A DNA stretch of 9,487 nucleotides from CAYQDR01 sp964416315 (lineage in GTDB: Bacteria; Methylomirabilota; Methylomirabilia; Rokubacteriales; DASRDR01): positions 1-9,487 of the forward strand of contig CAYQDR010000160.1 in assembly GCA_964416315.1 (NCBI GenBank), written 5' to 3'. The translations under genes were made by a program, and so were the position numbers. Of this stretch, positions 1-7,897 are shown piece after piece (position 1 is the stretch's first letter; every line of letters begins with the position of its first letter). The notes beneath the pieces were generated by a model that had not been told where the DNA came from, did no database searches, and worked only from the letters and a program-made list of their open reading frames with translations.

Positions 1-1786
1 CCACCCGGGCACGGCTCCGGAGCCGCTTGACCGCTCGGGCCTGCTGGGCGGAGGGGTTCTTGATCGCCTGGGCCTCGTCGAGCACCAGCAGGTCCCACTC
101 GACCTCGCCGACCCAGGGGAGCCGTGGGACCTGGCCGTACGTCGTGATCACCGCATCGACGCCGGCGAGATCCTCCGCGGCCAGGGCGGACAGCTCCCGG
201 CTCGGCTGCTCCGACGGGTGGGCCACGAGCACCTCGAGATCGGGCGCGAACCGCCCGATCTCCTGCTGCCAGTTGGCGATCAAGGACGCCGGCACCACGA
301 GGAGGCTCGGCCGCCGGCGATCCGCATCGCGCCCGCCGCTCCCGGAGCGACGGGCGTCGGCGGTCTTCAGGAGCAGGAGCAGGCCGAGCACCTGGATGGT
401 CTTGCCCAGCCCCATGTCGTCGGCGAGGCAGGCGCCCAGGCCGAGGCGAGAGAGAAACCAGAGCCAGCGGACCCCGATCTCCTGGTAGGGGCGGAGCGTG
501 GTCCGGAGTCTCCCGCCCGGATTGGCCGCGGCCAGCGCCTCGGGCCGGCGCAGGCGCTCGAGCGTCGTCGCGAGCCACTCCCCCGCGACCACCCGGGACC
601 AGTCGTCCCCGCGCTCCGGCGCCGCCGCCGGCTCCCCGTCGGAGAGCGCCGTGCCGGCCAGGAGGCGCATCGCCTCCCGGAAGGAGAGGCCCTCGCGGGC
701 CGCGCGTCGCGCCGTCTCCCAGTGGGTGAGGACCTCGCGGAGCTTCTCCCGGTCCAGCTCCACCCACTTCCCTCGTACGAGGGCGAGCCCGTCCGCGCCG
801 GCGAGGGTCGCTCGCCACTCCGCGTCGGAGATGGCCTCCCCATCGAGGGTGAGGGCGACCGAGAAGTCGAGGAGCGCGTCCAGGCCGAGGGTGGAGGGCG
901 GCTTGCCGCCGACGGTGACGCTGACCTCGAGCCGCCGGGGGCGATCCGCCCTCCACCAGTCGGGCACCCGGACCATGACGCCCGCCGCCTCGAAGGCCGG
1001 CACGTCCTGGAGGAAGCGGTGGGCCTCGCGGGGCGTCCAGGCGAGGGGCTGGAAGATGTCCCCCGTGTCCACCAGGTCCTTGAGCATGGGACTGTTGGCG
1101 GCGGCGCGGTCGACCGGCGCGAGCAGGGACAGGAGCGCGGCCCGGTCCCCTGCGAGCGTCCGGAGCGCCTGGCCGAGGGGCTGATGCTGCGGCCGGGCCT
1201 GGCCGGAGAGGCGGGTCGTGTAGGTGGCGAGGAAGGCGAACGGATGGTCGCTGTCGTGTTTGTTCTCCGCGAGGTGGAAGTAGACTCGCCCGACGAGGTT
1301 CCAGACGGGGTTTCTGGCCTGCAGGTAGGCCTGGATGCTTCCCCGATGGCGGCGGACCTCCTCGCGGAAGAACGCCTCGAGCGCCGCCCACCAGGTCCGG
1401 AGCCGGGCCGCATCCACGTACTCGCCTCCGGCCAGTGGCGGCGCCTCGGCGGCGAGCCGGTCGAGCTCGCCCGGCGGGGCCGGGACGTCCACCTGGGCGC
1501 GCCGCTCCTCGATGTCGCCGATGCCGCAGAGCCGGGTGACGAAGAGCCGCGCGAAGTCCCGGAAGAATCCCAGCGCGGGCGGAAGGGGGGTGGAGACTTC
1601 GACTGCGCCGAGGTGAAAGAGCCCGGCCGCTGGCCCGCAGGCAAAGGCAGCCGCGATCGCCTCGGCCGGTCTCGGGTCGAGCGGGGACGCGTCCGGACTT
1701 TCGAGGAGGCGAAGCCGTCCCGAGGGTGAGACCGCGAGCGTCAGCCGTCGCTGGTTCGAGGACTCGCGCGCCGCGTCACCGGCCAC
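1..1786 (-). CDS. SNF2-family DEAD/DEAH-like helicase, N-terminal part (C-terminus beyond window)
   Basis: The frame is open from a TGA at 1825-1823 to the window edge and encodes about 595 residues. Seen: Walker A/motif I DDMGLGKT at about residues 456-463 (421-398), then a motif Ia-like stretch LLVVPASLIANWQQEI, ITTYGQ, and motif II LDEAQAIKNP (DEAQ at about 570-573). These are SNF2_N hallmarks, so this is an ATP-driven DNA translocase or remodeller. The roughly 440 residues before motif I are rich in Trp, Leu and charged residues and include FFREEVRRHRGSIQAYL and VWNLVGRVYFHLAE. They match the place of the SNF2-associated N-terminal region (DUF3670 type) of large bacterial SNF2 proteins; that family assignment is from memory. 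The start is uncertain: GTG at 1786 is the only ordinary start codon before conserved-looking sequence, without a clear Shine-Dalgarno sequence. Helicase motifs III-VI would lie beyond position 1. In known genomes such proteins often sit beside a SWIM zinc-finger gene, which is not visible here. Confidence 0.88.
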   Translation of the reverse strand, partial: MAGDAARESSNQRRLTLAVSPSGRLRLLESPDASPLDPRPAEAIAAAFACGPAAGLFHLGAVEVSTPLPPALGFFRDFARLFVTRLCGIGDIEERRAQVDVPAPPGELDRLAAEAPPLAGGEYVDAARLRTWWAALEAFFREEVRRHRGSIQAYLQARNPVWNLVGRVYFHLAENKHDSDHPFAFLATYTTRLSGQARPQHQPLGQALRTLAGDRAALLSLLAPVDRAAANSPMLKDLVDTGDIFQPLAWTPREAHRFLQDVPAFEAAGVMVRVPDWWRADRPRRLEVSVTVGGKPPSTLGLDALLDFSVALTLDGEAISDAEWRATLAGADGLALVRGKWVELDREKLREVLTHWETARRAAREGLSFREAMRLLAGTALSDGEPAAAPERGDDWSRVVAGEWLATTLERLRRPEALAAANPGGRLRTTLRPYQEIGVRWLWFLSRLGLGACLADDMGLGKTIQVLGLLLLLKTADARRSGSGGRDADRRRPSLLVVPASLIANWQQEIGRFAPDLEVLVAHPSEQPSRELSALAAEDLAGVDAVITTYGQVPRLPWVGEVEWDLLVLDEAQAIKNPSAQQARAVKRLRSRARV

Positions 1787-1822
1787 GGCGCCGATGGGGG
1801 TCGATCCGCTGCCGGATAGTGG

Positions 1823-1945
1823 TCACGACGTCCATGTCACGCCGGGAAGGCGTTCCACGACGAGGAGGCTCGCTCCCACCCACGTGAGGAAGAAATACCG
1901 CCACTGGGCGGGCGCGTCAAGAGCGGAGCGGGGGCTGGCGGGCAT
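1823..1945 (-). other. Dubious 40-codon hydrophobic ORF upstream of the helicase
   Basis: ATG at 1945 to TGA at 1825-1823 gives a 40-residue peptide with one hydrophobic stretch, roughly YFFLTWVGASLLVV (residues 17-30), flanked by charged residues. It is in the same frame as the helicase, 36 bases ahead of that gene's proposed start. There is no good Shine-Dalgarno sequence and I recognise no family. It could be a small membrane peptide, a remnant, or chance. The rest of 1787-2049 shows nothing I can name. Confidence 0.15.
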
Positions 1946-2049
1946 GGCCGACCTGGCCGGCGGTGGGAGCCAGTTGAAGGCCCTGGAGGACTCGAATGAT
2001 CAGGGCTGGATCAACTGAACCCTTTACGGGGCCTGCACTCCCGGCCTGT

Positions 2050-2385
2050 TCAACCGACCAGCTCGAAGAGGCCTTCCACGACGTGATCGACCTCGTCCGC
2101 GTCGAGAGCTCCGATCCGCTTGCCGAGCCGCTCGAGTGACAGGGTCCGGACCTGGCCGATTTTCACCCAGGACGGCTTGGGCATTTTGAGGCCCTCGATC
2201 TCGTGCGTCAGCGGGAAGCCCGCCCGCTGCGGCTGGCTGGTCAGTGCGAGCGCGATGACGGTGCCCGAATACCGGTTCAGCGCTTCGTGGCTGATCACCA
2301 GGACCGGGCGGAGCCCGGCCGGCTCGCGGCCCCGCGCGGGATTGAGATCCGCCCAGTACACCTCCCCTCTCAGTACGCGGGCCAC
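2050..2385 (-). CDS. MazF/PemK-family mRNA interferase toxin
   Basis: The 111-residue product has the full plan of the MazF/PemK/CcdB-fold toxins: RGEVYWADLNPARGRE at the N-terminus (loop between strands 1 and 2), GLRPVLVIS (Arg26, the conserved catalytic-type Arg), VIALALTSQ (Thr49/Ser50, the second conserved position), and QVRTLSLERLGKRIG near the C-terminus. Family members are sequence-specific endoribonucleases that cleave mRNA when not held by their antitoxin. The start is GTG at 2385, preceded by GAGGAA about five bases upstream. The gene overlaps the 3' end of the antitoxin gene by 16 bases, the normal translational coupling of such modules. The length is the usual one and no key residue is missing, so it looks intact. 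The cleavage specificity cannot be read from sequence. Confidence 0.93.
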   Translation of the reverse strand: MARVLRGEVYWADLNPARGREPAGLRPVLVISHEALNRYSGTVIALALTSQPQRAGFPLTHEIEGLKMPKPSWVKIGQVRTLSLERLGKRIGALDADEVDHVVEGLFELVG

Positions 2386-2612
2386 GACGCTTCCTCGCCG
2401 GTCATGCCCTGCTCTGCCAGGGCACGCTCCTCCTTGGGGTCGAGCTTCTTCGCCTCACTGAGGAGTCGGCGCTTCCGCTGGCGCTCGATTTTCTCCCTCA
2501 CCGCCTCCTCGATGGCCCGGCTGCGGTTCTTGTAGAGGCCGCTCTTGACCCCTCGGTCGATGTCCTTGAGAAGCTCTCTGTCGAGCGTGATGGCGATCTT
2601 CTCCGCCGGCAT
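2370..2612 (-). CDS. Ribbon-helix-helix (CopG/MazE-like) antitoxin
   Basis: An 80-residue protein begins MPAEKIAITLDRELL, the short DNA-contacting beta strand of a ribbon-helix-helix protein. Two helices follow: LLKDIDRGVKSG, then NRSRAIEEAVREKIERQ with the typical N-R-S-x-A-I-E-E-A turn. The rest (about 45-80) is charged and probably disordered until it wraps the toxin. ATG at 2612 is chosen because GAGGAGG lies six bases upstream. An in-frame ATG at 2645 would add 11 residues but would bury that Shine-Dalgarno sequence and the palindrome at 2631-2651 inside the gene. It is the first gene of the operon with the MazF-type toxin. By family precedent it neutralises the toxin by direct binding and represses its own promoter. 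Confidence 0.9.
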   Translation of the reverse strand: MPAEKIAITLDRELLKDIDRGVKSGLYKNRSRAIEEAVREKIERQRKRRLLSEAKKLDPKEERALAEQGMTGEEASWPAY

Positions 2613-2630
2613 CTGAGCCTCCTCGCCCTC
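2606..2630 (-). promoter_or_regulatory. Strong ribosome binding site of the RHH antitoxin
   Basis: On the minus strand GAGGAGG ends about six bases before ATG 2612. It decides the start of the antitoxin against the longer alternative at 2645. It is stronger than the GAGGAA ahead of the toxin, consistent with antitoxin being made in excess. Confidence 0.6.
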
Positions 2631-2651
2631 GGTATGATGTTTCATCCTACC
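2631..2651. promoter_or_regulatory. Near-palindromic candidate operator of the RHH/MazF operon
   Basis: GGTATGATG (2631-2639), a three-base TTT centre, then CATCCTACC (2643-2651) form an inverted repeat with eight of nine pairs matching. It lies 19-39 bases upstream of the antitoxin ATG on the minus strand, where an autorepressing ribbon-helix-helix antitoxin would bind over the promoter or leader. Binding itself is inference. I could not pick a convincing -10/-35 pair. Confidence 0.5.
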
Positions 2652-3028
2652 ACAGCGACAAGGGTCGGCCCCGCAACCGCCTTCCGGTGGGTCGCGCCGG
2701 GCGGCCGGAGGGCCAGTCCAGCGGGAGCAGGCGCGCACAGCCTGGGCGCTTCCTGGCGAAGACCGGCCTGGCCCTGGGCGCGGCGGCCCTCGGGCAGGCC
2801 CTGCCCGCCGATCCGGTCGTTCGACTCCTGGGCAAGAACGCCCTGTGACTACCAATGGTTTATGCCAGCCCGGGCTGTAACTTCAACTCTGCATCGCACC
2901 CGATCGAGGCAGGCCTCACGGCGGACGGGGATCAGACGAGCCAGGTCACGACCAGCGTAAGTGCAGAACGCGCGAACGCGCCAGCGGCCGGTTGAAAAGC
3001 CGCCGGACGGGCGCGTACCCTGGTCGCC
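2652..3028. other. Intergenic region with a faint Tat-signal-like frame
   Basis: No convincing gene lies between the antitoxin operon and the hydantoinase gene. On the plus strand one frame, from GTG 2687 to TGA 2846-2848, ends with RFLAKTGLALGAAALGQALPA, which resembles the region after the twin-arginine in a Tat signal peptide. It stops about 15 residues later and has no proper RR motif or ribosome binding site. A tandem octamer GAACGCGC lies at 2966-2981. I see no clear promoter for the hydantoinase gene and no terminator hairpin. Confidence 0.4.
2966..2981. repeat. Tandem direct repeat of the octamer GAACGCGC (two copies)
   Basis: Two perfect adjacent copies of GAACGCGC occupy 2966-2973 and 2974-2981, 48-63 bases upstream of the hydantoinase start codon. 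Two copies of a GC-rich octamer could be chance; a regulator half-site pair is possible but unsupported. Confidence 0.3.
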
Positions 3029-6000
3029 GTGACGCACCGCTACCACGTCGGCGTCGACATCGGCGGGACCTTCACGGACTTCGTGCTCCTCGACGTCGAG
3101 ACGGGGCGCATCCGCATCCACAAGTGCCTGACGACGCCGAAAGACCCCGCCGTCGGGGCCCTGGCCGGCCTCGAGGAGCTGCTCCAGGCGGCGGGGCTCG
3201 CGTTGTCCGAGATCGGGCACCTCGTCCACGGCACGACCCTCGTCACCAACGCGATCATCGAGCGGGAGGGGGCGCGGCTCGGGCTCCTGACGACGCGCGG
3301 CGTCCGGGACGCGCTGGAGCTCGGGATCGAGCAGCGCTACGACATCTACGATCTGTTCCTCCGCTTCCCCGAGCCCCTGGCGCCCCGGGAGCTCCGGCGG
3401 GAGATCGACGAGCGGGTGAGCCGGGACGGGGACGTGGTGACGCCGATCGATCTCGGCCAGGTCCGGCGCGAGGTGGCGGATCTGGTCGGGCGCGGCGCGG
3501 AGGCGCTCGCCGTCTGCTTCCTCCACGCCTACCGGAACCCCGCCCACGAGCGCGCCGTCCGGGAGCTGGTCGCGCGGGAGTTTCCCTCGCTCGCCGTGTC
3601 GCTGTCCGCGGAGGTCGTGCCCGAGATCCGCGAGTACGAGCGGGCGAGCACGACCGCCGCGAACGCCTACGTGCAGCCGCTCGTCGCCCGCTACGTGGCG
3701 CGGCTCGAGGCCGCGCTCCGCGCGCGGGGGCACCGGGGCCGCTTCTACCTCATGCAGTCCTCGGGCGGCATGGCCTCGCCCCGGATGGCGATCGCGTTCC
3801 CCGTCCGCCTCCTCGAGTCGGGGCCGGCCGGCGGGGGCCTGGCGACCGCGTTCTTCGGCCGGCTGGTCGGCTACCCGGACGTCATCTCCTTCGACATGGG
3901 CGGCACGACCGCGAAGGCGTGCCTCATCCAGGACGGCCGCCCGGACGTCGCGCCGCGCACGGAGGCGGCGCGCGTCCACCGGTTCAAGCGCGGCAGCGGG
4001 CTGCCGATCAGGGCCCCCGTGATCGACATGATCGAGATCGGCGCGGGCGGCGGGAGCATCGCCCGGGTAGACCCGCTCGGCCTCCTCAAGGTCGGGCCGT
4101 CGAGCGCGGGGGCCGACCCGGGGCCCGCCTGCTACGGGCTCGGCGGGGTGGAGCCCACGGTCACCGACGCCAACCTCCTCCTCGGGTACCTCGACCCCGG
4201 CTTCTTCCTCGGCGGCCGGATGCGGCTCGACCCCGCGGCGGCCGGGGCGGCGATCGCCCGGGTGGCCGGGCCGCTGGAGCTCACGCCCCTCGACGCGGCG
4301 TGGGGGATCTACACGCTGGTCTGCGAGAACATGGCGGCCGCCACTCGCGTGCACATCATCGAAAAGGGGCGGGACCCGCGGAGCTACGCGATGGTCGCCT
4401 TCGGCGGCGCGGGCCCGGCCCACGCCGCCCGGGTCGCGCGGATCCTCGGGGTCCGCGAGGTGATCGTGCCGCCCGCCTCGGGCGCGGCCTCGGCGATCGG
4501 GTTCCTCGTCGCCCCGATCAGCTTCGAGTTCGCGAGCTCGCTTCCGGGCGTGCTCGACGAACTGGACTGGGACGCCGTCAACGCGCTCCTCGCCGACCTC
4601 GAGGCGCGGGGGCGCGCGCTGCTGGCGGAGGCCGGCGTCCCGGCGGACGCCGTCACGGTGACGCGCCGGGCCGAGATGCGGCTCCTCGGCCAGGTCCACG
4701 ACATCCCCGTGACGCTGCCGGCCGAGCCGCTCGGCCCGGGCACCGTGGCGGCGGTGAAGGCGGCGTTCGAAGCGGAGTACGTGCGGCTCTACACGCACCT
4801 CTACACGGGGACGGTCATCCAGGCGATGAACTGGCGCGTCCTCTGCGCCGGGCCGACCCCGGCCGTCCGGGTGGCCGAGCTCGCCGGGGGCCCCGCGCCG
4901 GGGTCGAGGGAGAAGGGGCGTCGGCGGGCCTACTTCGCCGAGGCGGGGGGGTGGGTCGAGTCGGCGGTCTACGACCGCTACGCGCTCCGGCCGGGCGACG
5001 TCCTCGAGGGGCCCGCCATCGTCGAGGAGCGGGAAGCCACCACGATCGTCCCGCCGGGAGACCGCCTCGAGGTGGACGCGGGGCTGAACCTCCGGCTCCG
5101 GGTCCGGCACACCCCCCCGGCGGAGCCGGCGGCCCCCGCGGCGCTCCCGCTCGAGCGCGCCATCGCGCGGATCGAGGCCGATCCGATCGGCCTCGAGATC
5201 ATGTGGAGCCGGCTCATCAACATCGTCGAGGAGTGCTGGCTCACGGTCTGGCGGACCGCCTTCTCCTTGATCATCGGCGAGGCGCAGGACTTCGGGTGCG
5301 AGCTGGTGGACGCGCGCGGCAACTCGCTCGCCCACTCGCCCCGGGCGATGCCGGTCTTCAACCTGACGCTCCCGCGCGCCGTCCGCGCCATGCTCGAGCG
5401 CTTCCCGGTCGAGACGCTCGAGCCGGGCGACGTCCTCGTGACCAACGACCCGTGGATCTGCGCCGGGCATCTCTTCGACGTGGCCATCGTGACGCCGGTC
5501 TTCCGCGGGGGAACGGTCGTGGCGCTCCTCGGCACGATCGGCCACGTCACGGACATCGGCGGGACCAAGGACAGCCTCGCCGCGCGCGAGATCTACGAGG
5601 AGGGCCTCCAGATCCCGCCGCTGAAGCTCTTCCGGGCCGGGGTCCTCAACGAGGACCTCATGCGGCTCCTGGCGGCCAACGTCCGCAAGCACGAGCAGGT
5701 CGTGGGCGACCTCCACGCGATGGTCTCGGCGAACGCGGCGGGCGCCCGGCGGCTCCTCGACTTCATGGCGGAGTACGGCCTGGAGGACCTCGAGGCCCTG
5801 GCGACCGTGATCCAGAACCGCTCCGAGACGGCGATGCGCGAGGCGATCCGCCGTGTCCCGGACGGCGTCTACGAGGCCGAGGTCTGGAACGACGGCCTCG
5901 GGACGCCGCAGCGGTTCCCGGTGCGCGTCACGGTCGCCGGCGACGAGATCCACGTGGACTGGGCGGGGGCGCCGCCGGAGCTCGGGCGGGGCGGCGTCAA

Positions 6001-6898
6001 CTGCACGTACAGCTACACGGCCGCCCACACGACGTATCCGCTCAAATGCATGCTCTCGCCCGACGTCCCGAGCAACGCCGGGGCGTACCGGCCGATCCGG
6101 GTGAGCGCGCCCGCGGGCAGCATCCTCAACTGCGAGAAGCCCGCCAGCGTCAACATGCGCACGCGCACCGGCTGGTACCTCGCGCCGGCCCTGTTCCGGG
6201 CGCTCGCCCCGGCGATCCCGGCCCAGGTCCAGGCGTTCACGGGGCTCCCCGCCTCGATCTTCTTCTACGGGGTCGGCCCGGACGGCCGCGTCTACAACGA
6301 CCATCTCTTCCAGGGCGGCGGCCAGGGCGCGGCGGCCCACGGCGACGGCAAGTCGGGGCTCCTCTGGCCCACGAGCGCCGCCAACACGTCCGTCGAGCTC
6401 TTCGAGACGCGCGTGCCCGTGCTCGTCGTCGCGAAGCGCTACGTCCCGGACACCGGCGGCATCGGCCGCCACCGCGGCGGGCTCGGTCAGGTGGTGCGCG
6501 TGCGGAAGCTCGTCGACGACGGGCGCCCCGTCCTGGCGGGGGTGCATCCCGATGGCGTGCTCGCCCGCACCCCGGGCCTGTTCGGCGGGCAGCCCGGCGG
6601 ACCCGTGCGCGGCGTGCTCCTCGATCCCGCGGGGCGCGTGGTGGAGGACTACGGCCCCGGGGCGCTCGTGACGCTGACACGGCCGGACGAGCTCCTCGAG
6701 GTGCAGCTCGCCGGCGGCTCGGGCTACGGCGACCCGCTGGAGCGCCCGCCGGGCGAGGTCGAGCAGGATCTCCGCGGGGGCTACATCACGGCGGCCGGGG
6801 CCGAGCGGGACTATGGCTGCGTCGTCGGCCCCGACGGCCGTCTCGACCTCGCCGCGACCGCGGCGCTCCGCGCCCGGCGGCGGGCCGCGCCCGCCTGA
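3029..6898 (+). CDS. Fused HyuA-HyuB hydantoinase/5-oxoprolinase-family enzyme
   Basis: A 1289-residue cytoplasmic enzyme with two fused subunit types. Residues 1 to about 700 are HyuA-like: GVDIGGTFTDF (8-18) is the first phosphate loop of the ASKHA ATPase fold, LESGPAGG (from 262) and DMGGTTAK (289-296) are the second, followed by EIGAGGGSIARVD. From DPIGLEIMWSRL (718) it is HyuB-like: TNDPWICAGHLFD (from 805) matches the conserved NDP..GGxHLxD metal-site region, then NCTYSYTAAHTTYPLK (from 991), FQGGGQGAAAHG, and GGSGYGDPLERPP (from 1229). The family hydrolyses cyclic amides with ATP (5-oxoproline, hydantoins), and relatives are carboxylases, so the substrate cannot be fixed. A-then-B fusion and length closely match eukaryotic 5-oxoprolinase. 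The start is GTG 3029, with an in-frame stop at 2993, a CTG alternative at 3020 and no clear Shine-Dalgarno sequence. No transporter or partner gene adjoins it, so it appears to stand alone. Long open frames on the other strand and in other frames here are GC-driven shadows. Confidence 0.95.
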   Translation: MTHRYHVGVDIGGTFTDFVLLDVETGRIRIHKCLTTPKDPAVGALAGLEELLQAAGLALSEIGHLVHGTTLVTNAIIEREGARLGLLTTRGVRDALELGIEQRYDIYDLFLRFPEPLAPRELRREIDERVSRDGDVVTPIDLGQVRREVADLVGRGAEALAVCFLHAYRNPAHERAVRELVAREFPSLAVSLSAEVVPEIREYERASTTAANAYVQPLVARYVARLEAALRARGHRGRFYLMQSSGGMASPRMAIAFPVRLLESGPAGGGLATAFFGRLVGYPDVISFDMGGTTAKACLIQDGRPDVAPRTEAARVHRFKRGSGLPIRAPVIDMIEIGAGGGSIARVDPLGLLKVGPSSAGADPGPACYGLGGVEPTVTDANLLLGYLDPGFFLGGRMRLDPAAAGAAIARVAGPLELTPLDAAWGIYTLVCENMAAATRVHIIEKGRDPRSYAMVAFGGAGPAHAARVARILGVREVIVPPASGAASAIGFLVAPISFEFASSLPGVLDELDWDAVNALLADLEARGRALLAEAGVPADAVTVTRRAEMRLLGQVHDIPVTLPAEPLGPGTVAAVKAAFEAEYVRLYTHLYTGTVIQAMNWRVLCAGPTPAVRVAELAGGPAPGSREKGRRRAYFAEAGGWVESAVYDRYALRPGDVLEGPAIVEEREATTIVPPGDRLEVDAGLNLRLRVRHTPPAEPAAPAALPLERAIARIEADPIGLEIMWSRLINIVEECWLTVWRTAFSLIIGEAQDFGCELVDARGNSLAHSPRAMPVFNLTLPRAVRAMLERFPVETLEPGDVLVTNDPWICAGHLFDVAIVTPVFRGGTVVALLGTIGHVTDIGGTKDSLAAREIYEEGLQIPPLKLFRAGVLNEDLMRLLAANVRKHEQVVGDLHAMVSANAAGARRLLDFMAEYGLEDLEALATVIQNRSETAMREAIRRVPDGVYEAEVWNDGLGTPQRFPVRVTVAGDEIHVDWAGAPPELGRGGVNCTYSYTAAHTTYPLKCMLSPDVPSNAGAYRPIRVSAPAGSILNCEKPASVNMRTRTGWYLAPALFRALAPAIPAQVQAFTGLPASIFFYGVGPDGRVYNDHLFQGGGQGAAAHGDGKSGLLWPTSAANTSVELFETRVPVLVVAKRYVPDTGGIGRHRGGLGQVVRVRKLVDDGRPVLAGVHPDGVLARTPGLFGGQPGGPVRGVLLDPAGRVVEDYGPGALVTLTRPDELLEVQLAGGSGYGDPLERPPGEVEQDLRGGYITAAGAERDYGCVVGPDGRLDLAATAALRARRRAAPA

Positions 6899-6960
6899 GC
6901 AATTCCAGCTACCTCACTCCCGGGTTTCCGAGATTTCGACCTCACGCCAACACCACGCCT

Positions 6961-7897
6961 TCATCTGCCATGGCATTTCTTGAACTTCATTTCGCTTCCG
7001 CACCAGCACAGTTCATTGCGACCGAGTATCCGGCCTGTCAACGGAACTCCACGGAAACCGAAGCGAGAGCCCGTTTCCTTGAGAAGCTCCGCACCTGAGA
7101 ATGGGGTCACGGGTAGTTTGTCGATCAGGTCAAGACATGCCTGGGCATTTGCCAAGGCCTGCTGAGCCGTTTTCTCTATAACAGCAGCAATCGGCGCATC
7201 GGCGCGATACTTGTACACCACAACGGCGCTTGGTTCCCGGTCTATGAAGGTGGAGGGTCCCAGTGTGCTGACGTTGCTTTCAAGTACCCCGGCTACCCCA
7301 ACGCTGTAGCTCGGTCTGTTGTGGTGCACAAGGTCGCAAAGCCAGTCGTAGTACTCCAGGACCCACTGCCATTCGGGCTCGGCAGCGAGTTTCCTGACGG
7401 CCGGAGTGACAACTGGCCACGAAATGGGAACCCCCCTCCCTCTCGAGTGCTTGACGAAGCCTAGGATCCTTCACAGCGTGTCGCGCCCGACTGAGATGCT
7501 CGAAGAACTTCCTTCCGCGGGCTACAAGATCTCTCTGCTCCGCTGAGCAGGTCTTTGTCAGGTCAGTTGACAAGGCATGAAGCGTAGCGTGGTACTCAAG
7601 GATCGAACGGGCACTGTCCACGAGGCCGATGGGATTCCGACGCTCCGCCATGGCAACGTATGCATCAACAAGGTACGCAACTTTGATTCGGCCGCCCCAT
7701 ATCAAGTGCTGCGTGTGAAAGAAGCACATTTGGTGAATGTGCATGATAATGCGACGACGGTCACGCCCACGACGCTCGACATTGAGGACAGGGGCCCCCT
7801 CGGGAAGAGTGATCGTGCTCGATACGCGGCTCTCCAGCGTCCGCAGGAGATCGCCGAGGTGACTCAGCGCGTTTTTTGCTGAGTCTGAGAGTTCGAT
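6961..7897 (-). pseudogene. Frameshifted gene for a SEC-C zinc-motif protein
   Basis: Two minus-strand frames join into one protein of about 311 residues. The upstream part begins near IELSDSAKNALSHLG and runs through RSILEYHATLHALS to LRQALERE. The downstream part continues VPISWPVVTPAVRKLAAEPEWQWVLEYYDWLCDLVHHN and ends GRILGRNELCWCGSEMKFKK-CHGR, a SEC-C motif (C-x-C-x8-C-H) that binds zinc. Removing one base from the six-C run at 7431-7436 restores the frame without loss. As given, the upstream frame runs on to 7280 with a meaningless tail. The start is also damaged: GGGGAGGAGG is followed at 7897 by ATC, not ATG; GTG 7945 is a weak alternative. The helical body with R..E and Y..L...HHN resembles DUF5677-type proteins (tentative; function unknown). 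Base composition is near 55% G+C, well below its neighbours, suggesting transfer. It could be a real pseudogene or an intact gene with a sequencing error. Confidence 0.7.

Noticed and set aside
367..1644. A 425-codon minus-strand frame in the helicase region
   Set aside because: It is the shifted frame of the SNF2 gene: where it reads SPTTWGWAR, the correct frame reads ADDMGLGKT.
218..1729. Long plus-strand open frames opposite the helicase
   Set aside because: Antisense shadows with biased composition and no motifs.
3029..3060. CTG 3020 as an alternative hydantoinase start
   Set aside because: GTG 3029 is a normal start and places the family motif GVDIGGTFTDF at the usual distance from the N-terminus.
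2849..6547. A 1232-codon minus-strand open frame opposite the hydantoinase gene
   Set aside because: It is antisense to a well-supported HyuA-HyuB gene. Its product is an Arg/Glu/Asp/Pro/His-rich low-complexity protein without motifs, as expected from the complement of high-GC codons.
2992..7098. A 1368-codon plus-strand open frame overlapping the hydantoinase gene
   Set aside because: Its product is almost all Arg, Gly, Ala and Pro, in a shifted frame of the real gene; the real frame carries all family motifs.
7577..7882. A 101-codon plus-strand ORF opposite the SEC-C gene
   Set aside because: It is antisense to the better-supported protein whose two halves join into one plausible sequence; no motif and no ribosome binding site.
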